A program made the translations under genes and the position numbers. 29,773 nucleotides of DNA from CAZLYK01 sp964563495 (lineage in GTDB: Bacteria > Acidobacteriota > Blastocatellia > RBC074). The stretch covers positions 1-29,773 of the forward strand of contig CAZLYK010000057.1 of NCBI GenBank assembly GCA_964563495.1, written 5' to 3'. The notes beneath the pieces were generated by a model. That model did no database searches and had not been told where the DNA came from. It was given only the letters and a program-made list of their open reading frames with translations. Positions 1-8,314 of this stretch are shown piece by piece (the first letter of the stretch is position 1; each line of letters starts with the position of its first letter).

Positions 1-3
1 TAA

Positions 4-915
4 TTAATAAATCTCCATCGTCCCCTCGCAGACCATGACCGAGGCTCCGCCGACTCGGATTGCGACGATGTTGCCATCCCGCTTATCCGCTTCGACCTCG
101 AGTATGCTCGGGCGCCCCATTTCGAAGCCCTGCTCAACCCGCCATTTGAGCGTGCCGTCCCGCAGATCGCTGCGCACACCCAGATAACCGGCAAGCGAAG
201 CGGCGGCCGAGCCGGTCGCCGGATCCTCGGCTACCCCCAGGTCCGGCGCAAACATGCGCGCGTGAACAGCCGAGCCGCTGAGCTCGGTCTCAAATGAGAA
301 GATAAATACCTCGGTCGCCCAATAAGCAGAGATCGCATCGCGCCAGGCATTGCCATTTACTCGAGCCCGGCGGACAGCGTCGATATTACGCAAGGGGACG
401 AAGAGAAAAGGGATGCCGCAGGAGACGGCCTGGGGCTCGTACTCACCCGAGAGGATGTCCGCCGGATCGAGATTCAAAGCTGCGGCGAGCCGGTCGGCCG
501 GCGGAGGCTCTGAATCGTATTCGGGCATCCTGGCAGCCGAAAGCTGTGAGAAGACGGGCCGGCCCGCCTCGCCCCTGATCGACACTCTGACCGGCCCGAC
601 CCCCTCTTCAAAGACCACTTCCGCGGAATCGCCAACGAGCGGTATCTCTCCGATAGCAGCCAGAACGAAGGCCGTACCGACGGTTGGATGCCCGGCAAAG
701 GGAAGCTCTTTACCGGGCGTGAAGATGCGCAGTCGCCGCGTATGCGCCGGGTCTTGCGCAGGCAGGACAAAGACCGTTTCAGAAAAGTTGAATTCGCGAG
801 CGACGAGCTGCATCTGTTCGTCGCTCAAACCGCGGGCATCGGGAAAGACGGCGAGCTGGTTGCCGCCAAAGCGCCGGTCGGTGAAGACATCCGCCGTCAA
901 ATATCTATATCTCAT
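4..915 (-). CDS. PhzF family isomerase/epimerase-like protein
   Basis: A 303-aa protein of the PhzF/YddE family (diaminopimelate-epimerase fold). The family is typified by trans-2,3-dihydro-3-hydroxyanthranilate isomerase, but most members have unknown substrates. Visible family marks are GNQLAVFPDA near residues 18-27, the FNFSETVF stretch with the conserved acidic residue Glu46, FAGHPTVGTAF around residues 73-83, and the C-terminal EDPATGSAAASLAGYL signature. Length is normal for the family. The ATG at 915 is preceded by an AGAGGTAG-like ribosome site that overlaps the end of purA, only 9 nt upstream, so the two genes are probably co-transcribed. No phenazine genes are nearby, so a role in phenazine synthesis is not supported. 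The function is likely a general metabolite isomerase or unknown. Confidence 0.9.
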   Translation of the reverse strand: MRYRYLTADVFTDRRFGGNQLAVFPDARGLSDEQMQLVAREFNFSETVFVLPAQDPAHTRRLRIFTPGKELPFAGHPTVGTAFVLAAIGEIPLVGDSAEVVFEEGVGPVRVSIRGEAGRPVFSQLSAARMPEYDSEPPPADRLAAALNLDPADILSGEYEPQAVSCGIPFLFVPLRNIDAVRRARVNGNAWRDAISAYWATEVFIFSFETELSGSAVHARMFAPDLGVAEDPATGSAAASLAGYLGVRSDLRDGTLKWRVEQGFEMGRPSILEVEADKRDGNIVAIRVGGASVMVCEGTMEIY

Positions 916-924
916 CTTCTACCT

Positions 925-2223
925 CTAATACAAAAACTCACTGGAGATGATCGTCTCATTTCTTTCCGCCCCGGTGGAGATAAATGCGAACGGGGCGCCG
1001 GAGAGTTCCGATAAGCGGCTGACATATTGCCGGGCCCTCGCGGGGAGGTCTTCGATCCTGGAAATGCCGACAGTCTTCTCTTTCCATCCCGGCATGGTCT
1101 GGTAGAGAGGCTCCGCCTGATTCATGAGCCCGGCGTCGTACGGCACCATGTCCGTCTCACGACCGTCGATCCGGTAACCGACGCAGATTTTGATCTCATC
1201 CAGCTCATCGAGGACATCGAGTTTGGTCAGCGCCAGAGCGTTGAGGCCATTGACCATGACGGCGTAACGGGCGATGACGGCATCGAACCAGCCGGTGCGG
1301 CGCGGCCTGCCGGTCGAGGCGCCATATTCACCCCCACGGGCGCGAATCTGTTCACCCAAATCATCGGTCAACTCGGTCGGGAAGGGTCCGCCTCCGACGC
1401 GTGTGGTGTAAGCCTTGATCACACCGATCGTCCGATGGATCATCGAGGGCGGGATGCCCGCGCCGGTGCAGGCTCCGCCGACCGACGAGCTGGAGGAGGT
1501 AACGAACGGGTAGGTCCCGTGGTCGATATCGAGCATGGTCGCCTGTGCGCCCTCCAGCAAGAGACGTTTTCCGTCGTCCACCGACCGGTTGAGAAAGTAG
1601 GTCGTATCGCAAATATGCGACGCGAGCAGTTCACACCACTGCTGGCCGTCTTCGATCAGCTGTTTCTCATCGATCGGCTCGCCGCCGAGCATGGTTAAAA
1701 GCCGGTTGGCCTGCCTGGCATTATGCGTCAACTTCTCTGAGAGCGTGGACGGATCGGTCAGATCGCCGGAACGCAGCCCGCGCCGCGCCATCTTGTCCTC
1801 GTAGGCCGGCCCTATCCCACGCATGGTCGTCCCAACCGCGTTGCCGCCGCGACCGGCTTCAATCGCCCGGTCAAGCGCCACGTGGTACGGCAGGATCAGA
1901 TGCGCACGATTGCTGATCAGCAGATTACCGTGATCGACCTCTATCCCCCTCGCACGCAGCTCCCCTATCTCTGAGATAAGCGCGCGCGGATCGACCACCA
2001 CACCATTGCCGATGACACAAATTTTGCCCGGATGCGTGATCCCGGATGGAATCAGGTGAAGGACGAATTTATGATCCACCCCGTCGCGGCGAATAATCAC
2101 GGTATGGCCGGCGTTGTGACCGCCCTGGTAACGAGTGACGATATCGAAATGCGGCGCCAGCAGGTCAACGATCTTGCCCTTGCCTTCATCACCCCACTGC
2201 GCTCCGATGATTGCTAGATTCAT
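925..2223 (-). CDS. purA: Adenylosuccinate synthetase
   Basis: A 432-aa cytosolic enzyme that condenses IMP and aspartate, using GTP, to adenylosuccinate in the first committed step of AMP synthesis. The N-terminal P-loop-like GDEGKGK (residues 11-17) and GGHNAGHT (from about residue 34) are diagnostic. They are followed by the GTTMRGIGPAYEDK and TSSSSSVGG stretches and by the C-terminal TKLDVLD segment that contacts the guanine nucleotide. The length matches bacterial PurA (about 425-435 aa) and the gene looks intact. It lies 32 nt downstream of trxB and 9 nt upstream of the PhzF-family gene on the same strand, so it is probably the middle of a trxB-purA-phzF transcript. The Shine-Dalgarno site before the ATG at 2223 is weak. 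Confidence 0.97.
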   Translation of the reverse strand: MNLAIIGAQWGDEGKGKIVDLLAPHFDIVTRYQGGHNAGHTVIIRRDGVDHKFVLHLIPSGITHPGKICVIGNGVVVDPRALISEIGELRARGIEVDHGNLLISNRAHLILPYHVALDRAIEAGRGGNAVGTTMRGIGPAYEDKMARRGLRSGDLTDPSTLSEKLTHNARQANRLLTMLGGEPIDEKQLIEDGQQWCELLASHICDTTYFLNRSVDDGKRLLLEGAQATMLDIDHGTYPFVTSSSSSVGGACTGAGIPPSMIHRTIGVIKAYTTRVGGGPFPTELTDDLGEQIRARGGEYGASTGRPRRTGWFDAVIARYAVMVNGLNALALTKLDVLDELDEIKICVGYRIDGRETDMVPYDAGLMNQAEPLYQTMPGWKEKTVGISRIEDLPARARQYVSRLSELSGAPFAFISTGAERNETIISSEFLY

Positions 2224-2255
2224 TGTTTTCCAGTTGTTTGAGGATGCGCCAGTGG

Positions 2256-3188
2256 CTACTTTTTCCCTTCCAGATACTTCTCGACGGAAACCGCCGCCTG
2301 GACTCCATCGGCCACCACATTGGCCAGCTGATAGATCGGCCGGACACAGAGGTCTCCGGCGGCATAGAGCCCCGGGACTTTCGTCTCCATCAATTCATTG
2401 ACCAGAACGCGGCCCTGGTCATCCAGATCGACCATGTCTTTGACCAGCTCGGAGTTCGGCAGCCAGCCGATAAAGACGAAGACGGCCTTGACCGGATATT
2501 CCTCGGTCTTGTCGGTGAGCAGATTACGGACGCGGATACCGTCTACTTCCTTGCCGCCGTAAATCTCTTCGACAACGGAATTCCAGACCGGCTTGACCTT
2601 CGGGTTATGCAGATATTCTTCGATCAGGATCTTCTGCGCGGTGAAATGGTCGCGGCGATGAATCGAGATGATCCCCGAGGCATAACGCGTCATGAAATGC
2701 CCCTCCTCGACCGCCGAGTTACCGCCGCCGACCACGGCCACCGGAAGATTGCGGAAGAAGGCCCCGTCGCAGGTTGCGCAAACGCTCACCCCGGAACCGA
2801 AGAGCTTCTCATAACCGGGGACATCCAGCTTGCGCGGATGCCGCCCCATGGCCAGAATGACAGCCTTGGCCGTGACCGAAGAACTGTCGCTCAGCTCGAC
2901 CGTGAACGAGCCGTCGTCGTTGCGTCTGAGCCCTGCGGCACCGGTTCCCTCGCGCACCTCCGCGCCAAATCTCTGCGCGTGCTTGAGAAAGGCCTGCGAA
3001 AAATCATAACCCGAGATGCCATCGGCAAATCCCGGATAATTATCGATCGCGGCGGAAAAGATGATCTGCCCACCCGGGACGTTCTTCTCCAGCACCAGCG
3101 TCCTGAGCAGAGACCGCCCGGTGTAGACGGCGGAGGCCAGCCCCGTCGGCCCGCCTCCAATAATGACCACATCGTAATCTGTAGACAT
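2256..3188 (-). CDS. trxB: Thioredoxin-disulfide reductase
   Basis: A 310-aa FAD/NADPH flavoprotein that reduces oxidised thioredoxin. It has the FAD-binding GGGPTGLASAVYTGR motif at residues 11-25, the redox-active CATC at Cys137-Cys140 followed by DGAFF, an NADPH-binding GGGNSAVEEG, and a C-terminal GDL...QLANVVADG FAD motif. This is the low-molecular-weight bacterial TrxB layout at full length. The thioredoxin gene lies just upstream on the same strand, separated by a perfect 92-bp palindrome (3199-3290), so substrate and reductase are paired. The palindrome probably terminates or attenuates transcription between them. No strong Shine-Dalgarno sequence is seen at the ATG at 3188. Confidence 0.96.
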   Translation of the reverse strand: MSTDYDVVIIGGGPTGLASAVYTGRSLLRTLVLEKNVPGGQIIFSAAIDNYPGFADGISGYDFSQAFLKHAQRFGAEVREGTGAAGLRRNDDGSFTVELSDSSSVTAKAVILAMGRHPRKLDVPGYEKLFGSGVSVCATCDGAFFRNLPVAVVGGGNSAVEEGHFMTRYASGIISIHRRDHFTAQKILIEEYLHNPKVKPVWNSVVEEIYGGKEVDGIRVRNLLTDKTEEYPVKAVFVFIGWLPNSELVKDMVDLDDQGRVLVNELMETKVPGLYAAGDLCVRPIYQLANVVADGVQAAVSVEKYLEGKK

Positions 3189-3198
3189 ATAGATAAGC

Positions 3199-3290
3199 AG
3201 ATCATAGACAGGATTGACGGGATTTTTGCAGGGTTGAACAAGCTAGCTTGTTCAACCCTGCAAAAATCCCGTCAATCCTGTCTATGATCT
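3199..3290. repeat. Perfect 92-bp palindrome, AATAGACAGGAT family copy R1
   Basis: Two 46-nt arms (3199-3244 and 3245-3290) are exact reverse complements with no spacer. It is the longest perfect copy of a repeat family found throughout the window. It begins 7-8 nt after the trxA stop codon and lies between trxA and trxB. The arms carry copy-specific GACGGG instead of the usual GACAGG, matched on both sides. As RNA it would form a very stable hairpin, so terminator or mRNA-stabiliser activity is likely (inference). Confidence 0.9.
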
Positions 3291-3291
3291 T

Positions 3292-3627
3292 TTAAGCCAA
3301 CTGTTTTTCGATCATGATCGAGAGCGCATCCTTGGCGTTCGCCGGAACCCCTACGTGCCGGTCGACTTCCTGACCATTCTTGAAGAGGATCAGGGTCGGG
3401 ATGCCGCGGATACCATATTTGGCCGGGCTCTCGACGTTCTCATCGACGTTCAGTTTGACGACTTTGGCCTTGCCCTGAAATTTTTCGGCGACGGCATCGA
3501 CCGTCGGAGCAAGCATCCGGCACGGCCCACACCACGCCGCCCAAAAATCGACCAGAACCGGCTGATCGGATTTTAAAACCTCATTTTCCCAGTTCCCGTC
3601 AGTCACTTCCGAGACAAATTCACTCAT
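3292..3627 (-). CDS. trxA: Thioredoxin
   Basis: A 111-aa cytosolic thioredoxin. It carries the canonical WCGPC active site within WAAWCGPCRMLAP and the cis-proline segment GIRGIPTLILFKNG, and covers the whole thioredoxin fold. The chosen start (ATG at 3627, product beginning MSEFVSEV) has a good TAAGGAG site 6-7 nt upstream. A longer reading up to 3648 would begin MFIKENV and ignore that site. The protein reduces disulfides in ribonucleotide reductase, peroxiredoxins and similar targets, and is recycled by the adjacent TrxB. A putative extended -10 promoter and a short 5'-UTR hairpin lie upstream at 3660-3687. Confidence 0.96.
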   Translation of the reverse strand: MSEFVSEVTDGNWENEVLKSDQPVLVDFWAAWCGPCRMLAPTVDAVAEKFQGKAKVVKLNVDENVESPAKYGIRGIPTLILFKNGQEVDRHVGVPANAKDALSIMIEKQLA

Positions 3628-3659
3628 TACATTCTCCTTAATAAACAATAATTATCATC

Positions 3660-3688
3660 GGACCGTGTCCGGTCCGGCCATTATACCA
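3660..3688 (-). promoter_or_regulatory. Putative trxA promoter (extended -10) and 5'-UTR hairpin
   Basis: On the minus strand TGGTATAAT lies at 3688-3680, matching an extended -10 (TGnTATAAT). No convincing -35 hexamer is present at the usual distance. Just downstream, GGACCG and CGGTCC (3660-3665 and 3670-3675) can form a 6-bp stem with a 4-nt loop, which would sit at the start of the trxA transcript. The location between glgA and trxA suits a separate trxA promoter. Confidence 0.45.
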
Positions 3689-3726
3689 GACCGGTCTATT
3701 CGCCGGCAGGCGGACAAAATGGCGTC

Positions 3727-5181
3727 TCATCTCCTGGCTGCGACAACCAATCGATAAGCGTCCAGATAGTTGCGGGCCGCGTGCTCCCAGGAGAAATCCT
3801 CGCTCATCCCATTTCGCTGCAACCTCTGCCAGAGCTGCCGGTCATAATAGACCATCAATGCCTCATAGAACTTCTCTACCAGCCGATCGGCGGAATATTG
3901 ATAGAACTTGTAGCCGTTGCCGGTCTCGGTCGTCCGCTCGAAATTACGGATTGTATCATCCAACCCGCCAACACCGCGAACGATCGGAACGGCGCCATAC
4001 CTCATGCTGTACATCTGATTCAACCCGCAGGGCTCGTAAGCCGACGGCATGAGAAAGAGATCGGCGCCCGCCTCGACCTGATGAGCCAGCGAGTTGTTAT
4101 AACCGAAATAGACGCCGACCTCATGCGGGCGGCTGTCGCGGACGTGCTGAAAATAGTCTTCATAACTTTCGCCGCCCGACCCGAGCAGAACAAAATTCGC
4201 CCCGGAATCCAGGATTCGCCAGATCGCGTGCGCGATCAGATCGATCCCTTTCTGGACGGTCAAACGCGAGACGATCGCGACCAGGGGTTTTTCCAGATCC
4301 CGCGGCAGATGATAGCGATCGAGCAGGTCACGCTTGCATTCCATCTTGCCGGCCAGATTATTGATCGAATAGTTGGCCGCCAGATTCCTGTCGGTCTCGG
4401 GGTCCCATTCGTGATAATCCACGCCGTTAAGAATTCCGAGCAGATCGTTACGGCGCCAGCGGAGCAAGCCATCCAGCCTGTTTCCGAATTCAGGTGTCTG
4501 TATCTCCTGCGCATATTTCGGGCTGACGGTCGAGAGCGCGGTCGAAAAATAGAGCCCGGCCTTCATCGCATTTGCCGAGCCGTGGAACTCCATCCCGTAC
4601 TCGTAGACATCCCAGCCGAATCCCAGATACGGCAGCAGATTGGGATCGAAGAAGCCCTGGTAGGCCAGGTTATGGATGGTGAAGAGCGTCGCGGTGCGGG
4701 CGAAGAAAGGGTCGCCGCGATAGACGGTCGCCAAATAGGCCGGGAGCAGTCCGGTCTGCCAGTCATTGCAATGAATGATATCCGGCGGTCTGCCGAGGCG
4801 CCTGGCCAGCTCGATCACCGCGCGGCTGAAGAAAGCGAATCGCTCGACATCGAAGTTGCCGGAACCATAGATGTACCCGTGTCCGAAGTACTCGGCGTTG
4901 TCGATAAAATAGACCGGCGCCCCATCCAGATAATCACGCCAGACCGCCGCGTATTTGACCCCATGCCCGAACGGGACCTGCAGATCGTGGATGATCAGCT
5001 CGCCGGTTTCATGATTGACGACATCGCCGGGGCGTTTGCCAAACCCGGTGTAACGCGGAGTGACCACGCTGACCTCACACCCGACCCGGGCAAGCGCTTT
5101 GGGCAGGGCGCCGGCAACGTCCGCCAGCCCACCTGTCTTTGAGTAAGGCACAACCTCGGATGAAGCCAGAATGACACGCAT
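3727..5181 (-). CDS. glgA: Glycogen synthase (ADP-glucose type, GT5)
   Basis: A 484-aa glycosyltransferase that extends alpha-1,4-glucan chains from ADP-glucose. The N-terminal SKTGGLADVAGALPKAL is the ADP-glucose-binding signature of GT5. STVSPKYAQEI sits mid-protein, and MPSAYEPCGLNQMY followed by RYGAVPIVRGVGGL is the C-terminal catalytic E-X7-E region. The start chosen is the second of two adjacent ATGs (5181, product MRVILASS), which is 6 nt from AAGGA. The upstream extension to 5256 is not supported. MalQ and a debranching pullulanase are encoded on the same strand about 7-10 kb away, so the segment holds several glycogen genes, although glgA is not in an operon with them. Confidence 0.95.
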   Translation of the reverse strand: MRVILASSEVVPYSKTGGLADVAGALPKALARVGCEVSVVTPRYTGFGKRPGDVVNHETGELIIHDLQVPFGHGVKYAAVWRDYLDGAPVYFIDNAEYFGHGYIYGSGNFDVERFAFFSRAVIELARRLGRPPDIIHCNDWQTGLLPAYLATVYRGDPFFARTATLFTIHNLAYQGFFDPNLLPYLGFGWDVYEYGMEFHGSANAMKAGLYFSTALSTVSPKYAQEIQTPEFGNRLDGLLRWRRNDLLGILNGVDYHEWDPETDRNLAANYSINNLAGKMECKRDLLDRYHLPRDLEKPLVAIVSRLTVQKGIDLIAHAIWRILDSGANFVLLGSGGESYEDYFQHVRDSRPHEVGVYFGYNNSLAHQVEAGADLFLMPSAYEPCGLNQMYSMRYGAVPIVRGVGGLDDTIRNFERTTETGNGYKFYQYSADRLVEKFYEALMVYYDRQLWQRLQRNGMSEDFSWEHAARNYLDAYRLVVAARR

Positions 5182-5370
5182 CATATGTCCTTGGACGTGA
5201 GCCTTTCTTACCTGACGGATTGTAATACGGATGCGAGATACTAAAGGCGGGTTCAACCCTTGTCAAGAAGCGCGGAAATGCACAATGTGGTAAGCTAAAT
5301 CAGGCCAATCAAGATTCGGACACTCGCCGCCAAGCGGCGACAGATCATAGCTTTTCTGAAGACTCTTCAT

Positions 5371-5443
5371 GTCGCGGAGCGACGCCCTGAAACGATTGCC
5401 ATGACCCCCGAGCGCACGCTCGGGAGTCATGGCAGAGGAGATC
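5371..5443 (+). repeat. Two-hairpin 5'-UTR element ending in a Shine-Dalgarno site, copy A
   Basis: The element reads: small hairpin (GTCGC/GCGAC), a linker GCCCTGAAACGATTGCC, and a long hairpin with 18-nt arms at 5397-5414 and 5417-5434 (one mismatch, 2-nt loop). It ends in CAGAGGAGA, which is the Shine-Dalgarno site for the TTG start at 5446. A second copy in the same arrangement precedes malQ on the other strand (16252-16326). An additional small stem TCGCCGC/GCGGCGA lies just upstream at 5324-5340. Confidence 0.75.
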
Positions 5444-5445
5444 AA

Positions 5446-5817
5446 TTGAAACACAACCATCTTCGCCTCATCGCCGGCGCAACTCTGGCGATCTTGAGCA
5501 ACTGTTTTTTTGGGGTGAGCGCCAGGCAGGATCAGGTGCCTGCCAATCCCATGACGGCGGTCCGACTGGGGCAGGACCAGAAGAAAGCCACCCCGATCAA
5601 TGATTCGATCTTTCAGGCCATTGGCTTCGGCAATACCTTTCTGGTCACGACCGGCGAGGGCAATGTCATCATCGACACGTCTATGCCGTTCAACGCCTCG
5701 CTCCATAACCCCGTCCATCCTCGCTATTGCTCACTCGTATCTGAGGCATTCGATCGGGTCGAGGTTGGCCGCTTTCTTTGCCGGCCAGACGCCGAAGACG
5801 AGCCCGACCCCGATTGA
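5446..5817 (+). pseudogene. Truncated exported metallo-beta-lactamase-fold hydrolase remnant
   Basis: An ORF of about 123 codons begins at a TTG with a good GAGGAG site 6 nt upstream. It starts with a signal peptide (residues 1 to about 27, hydrophobic LIAGATLAILSNCFFGVSA). It continues into GFGNTFLVTTGEGNVIIDTS, which resembles the first two strands of metallo-beta-lactamase-fold hydrolases. The HxHxDH metal site that should follow is missing. After about residue 86 the reading frame runs into sequence antisense to the ABC permease 3' end (from 5731) and the product becomes non-homologous and hydrophilic. I read this as a gene cut off by a deletion that joined it to the convergent permease gene. 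The 5' control element is intact, so a short fragment may still be made. Confidence 0.6.
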
Positions 5818-6996
5818 AACGAGCATGCCGCTGGCCACGGCCCAGAGCGGGATCGAAGCCGGGAGATCGGGGAGGAAGAACATGATCACGTAGCTGATCA
5901 GGACGGCGACCAAGACGCCGAGGATGCCGCCGAGGCAGGTCAGCGTCATGGCCTCAAAGAGAAACTGGCGGACGATGTCGCGTTTTCGCGCTCCGATCGC
6001 TTTGCGGACGCCGATCTCCCGCGTCCGTTCGGTGACGCTGACGAGCATGATATTCATGACGCCGATGCCGCCGACCAGCAACCCGACCGCCGAGATCGCG
6101 ATTGCGAACAACCCGACATACATGGTGATACCGTCGAACTGCTCGATGATCTTATCGGCGGTGCTGAGATCGAAATTGTTCGGTTCGTTGAATTTGACCC
6201 CGCGTTGGCGACGAAGAATCTCTTCGACCTGGTCGAGGCCCTCGGACATGCGCCCGGATTTCGCCCGGATGTGCAGCATGAGCTCCTCGCTCCGCGGTGA
6301 AAGCTTGCGCCCGGTCTCGAAGGGGATGAAGATCGCGTTATCCTCCTCGTTTTCACCGAAAAACCCGTTCTTCCGCTTCTCGAGCACACCGATGATCTCG
6401 AACGTCTGGCCCGACATCTCGACCTGCTCGCCGACAATATTCGCCCGGTTCGGGAAGAGTGCCTCGACCAGATTGACCCCGATCACCATGACGTTGCGGC
6501 GATGCTCATCGTCGAACTCGCTCATGAATCGCCCCTGCTCGAGCTGGACGTTGGTGACATCGGCGTAGCTGGCCGAGACTCCCTGTAAAAAGCCCTGGCG
6601 ATAGGACTGCCCGCGATATTTGATTTTGCTGTCCATCCGCCACAGAAAGAGGACGTTGGCGACATCTTCGATCGCCTCGGCCTGGGCGCGGATCGCCAGA
6701 CCGTCTTCAGACCTGAGCGGCTTGCGCATATATTCGCGCCGGTCGCGATCGCTCAGCCGCGGCCCGGTCGAAAGATGGAACGCGTAGATGTTATTGGTCC
6801 CATACTCTTCGATCATATTGACGATGCGCGCGCGCAATCCGGTCAGGATCGAGGCGATCGCGATCACCGTCATGACGCCGATCACGATTCCGAGCACCGT
6901 CAGAAAGCTGCGAAATTTGTGCGCCCGGATGGTCCCGAGCGCCATCCGAACCGTTTCAACCGGGATGATTGATCTAATCCTCAAGACGATCTCCAC
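5731..6996 (-). CDS. ABC transporter permease, MacB/FtsX type
   Basis: A protein of up to 421 aa with the MacB-type layout: one N-terminal membrane segment (SFLTVLGIVIGVMTVIAIASIL), a large extracytoplasmic MacB_PCD domain (about residues 50-280), and three C-terminal membrane segments of the FtsX domain. The signature GGIGVMNIMLVSVTERTREI precedes GVRKAIGARKRDI. Such permeases power export or mechanical transmission across the envelope with a separate ATPase. The first codon is uncertain: a GTG at 6996 lacks a good ribosome site, while a TTG at 6984 has GGTGGAG 6 nt upstream. It begins almost immediately after the paralogous permease gene stops (7000), so the two are an operon. No ATPase gene is adjacent. 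The 3' end overlaps the truncated plus-strand gene. Confidence 0.88.
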   Translation of the reverse strand: MEIVLRIRSIIPVETVRMALGTIRAHKFRSFLTVLGIVIGVMTVIAIASILTGLRARIVNMIEEYGTNNIYAFHLSTGPRLSDRDRREYMRKPLRSEDGLAIRAQAEAIEDVANVLFLWRMDSKIKYRGQSYRQGFLQGVSASYADVTNVQLEQGRFMSEFDDEHRRNVMVIGVNLVEALFPNRANIVGEQVEMSGQTFEIIGVLEKRKNGFFGENEEDNAIFIPFETGRKLSPRSEELMLHIRAKSGRMSEGLDQVEEILRRQRGVKFNEPNNFDLSTADKIIEQFDGITMYVGLFAIAISAVGLLVGGIGVMNIMLVSVTERTREIGVRKAIGARKRDIVRQFLFEAMTLTCLGGILGVLVAVLISYVIMFFLPDLPASIPLWAVASGMLVSIGVGLVFGVWPAKKAANLDPIECLRYE

Positions 6997-6999
6997 CTT

Positions 7000-8244
7000 T
7001 CAGCTCTTGCTCAGAGCGACGATCGGATCGAGACGCGAAGCTTTGAAGGCCGGATATATCCCGGCGATCATCCCGACCCCGCCGGAGACGATCAGCGAGA
7101 GAAGGATATAACCGGGAGTGATCGTCATCGGGATCGGAGTCGAGATCCGCACCCCCCACGAGATCCCCGCCGCCAACATCAGCCCCAACACCCCGCCGAC
7201 CGCCGAAAGGAGCGAGGATTCGATCAGAAACTGGAGCAGGATCTGCCGGCCGCGCGCGCCAACCGCCTTGCGCAACCCGATCTCGAATGTCCGTTCGGTG
7301 ACCGAAACCAGCATAATATTCATGACCACGATCCCGCCGACAACCAGCGAGAGCAGCGTGATCGGGGTGACCACCAGCGCGATCGTCCCGGTAAACTGGT
7401 CGACCTGTTTATTAAGCTGATCGGTATTGACCAGACCGAAATCGTCATCCTCATTGCCGACCAGCTTGTGACGGTTGCGCATGACCATGCGGGCTTCATC
7501 GATCGCCCTGAGCAGCGCCTCGCGGTCCGTCGCTTTGCCGTGCAACTGCAGACTCTGTCGCCGCCCGAAGAGACGGCCGAAGGTCAGGAGAGGAATGTAG
7601 GCATGATTGTCGAGCGCCTGACCAAGGAAGCTGCCGCGCTTCTCCTCGACCCCGACCACGGTCAGCGGCACATCGCGTATCTTGAGCGTCTTCCCGATCG
7701 GGTCGCGCCCCTCGAAGAACTTCTCACGCAGATTGTCCCCAATCACGCAGACCAGCGCCGCGTGGTCGACCTCGTAGGGCGCGATAAACCTCCCCTCGGC
7801 AATAGACTTATCCTCGATCGAGACCATATTCGCCGTTACCCCCATAATCTGGGTCCCGAAGGCCTCGTGCCCGTCCTGTTTGAGATTGAGATTGGTCCCG
7901 GCCTGCGCGCCGACCTCCCGGCAGGACCGGCAGCGGTCCCGCAACCATTCGTAATCCTCCACATTGAGGATTTTGTTGCGCCGCTGCGCCCGCTCCCACT
8001 GTTCCTCCGTCCAATTCCCCTCGTGGGCAAAACGCGCGACCATGAAATGATTGACCCCGAGCATCTTGGAGACCGTGGCCATAACGTAGTCGTTGAATCC
8101 ATTGATCGAGGCCCCAACCACAACCACGGACGCCACTCCGATAATGATGCCAATCAGGGTCAGAAAGGCACGCAGCTTGTGCGCCAGCATCGACTGCAAG
8201 GCCAACCTCGCAGCATCAACAAAGAAAAAATATAGATGCTTCAT
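7000..8244 (-). CDS. ABC transporter permease, MacB/FtsX type (paralogue)
   Basis: A 414-aa permease with the same plan as its downstream neighbour: an N-terminal membrane segment (FLTLIGIIIGVASVVVVGASI), a long extracytoplasmic MacB_PCD region, and the FtsX signature GGIVVMNIMLVSVTERTFEI followed by GLRKAVGARGRQI. Two further membrane segments follow. The extracytoplasmic domain has a Cys-x2-Cys pair (CRSC), which is unusual among relatives I can recall. It is transcribed first in a two-gene operon with the 5731-6996 permease, and they probably form a heterodimer. The MacB-like ATPase must be encoded elsewhere, because the next genes on the strand are a YjbQ protein and a regulator. The ATG at 8244 has only a weak, distant GGGAG site. 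Confidence 0.88.
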   Translation of the reverse strand: MKHLYFFFVDAARLALQSMLAHKLRAFLTLIGIIIGVASVVVVGASINGFNDYVMATVSKMLGVNHFMVARFAHEGNWTEEQWERAQRRNKILNVEDYEWLRDRCRSCREVGAQAGTNLNLKQDGHEAFGTQIMGVTANMVSIEDKSIAEGRFIAPYEVDHAALVCVIGDNLREKFFEGRDPIGKTLKIRDVPLTVVGVEEKRGSFLGQALDNHAYIPLLTFGRLFGRRQSLQLHGKATDREALLRAIDEARMVMRNRHKLVGNEDDDFGLVNTDQLNKQVDQFTGTIALVVTPITLLSLVVGGIVVMNIMLVSVTERTFEIGLRKAVGARGRQILLQFLIESSLLSAVGGVLGLMLAAGISWGVRISTPIPMTITPGYILLSLIVSGGVGMIAGIYPAFKASRLDPIVALSKS

Positions 8245-8314
8245 AGAAGATCTCGCTCCCTGCCAGGAATACGATCAAGCTGAGCATCAATTAACAAAAA
8301 AATAACAAGCTTGA

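Noticed and set aside
2211..5142. Long plus-strand ORFs (2211-3287 and 3781-5142) opposite trxB and glgA
   Set aside because: They lie antisense to clearly conserved genes, show no domain, and arise from the codon bias of the minus-strand genes. The same applies to 7468-8235 and 13287-14060.
5263..5718. Minus-strand 151-codon ORF across the two-hairpin element
   Set aside because: It is made largely of repeat sequence and antisense to the truncated exported gene, with no homology or ribosome site.
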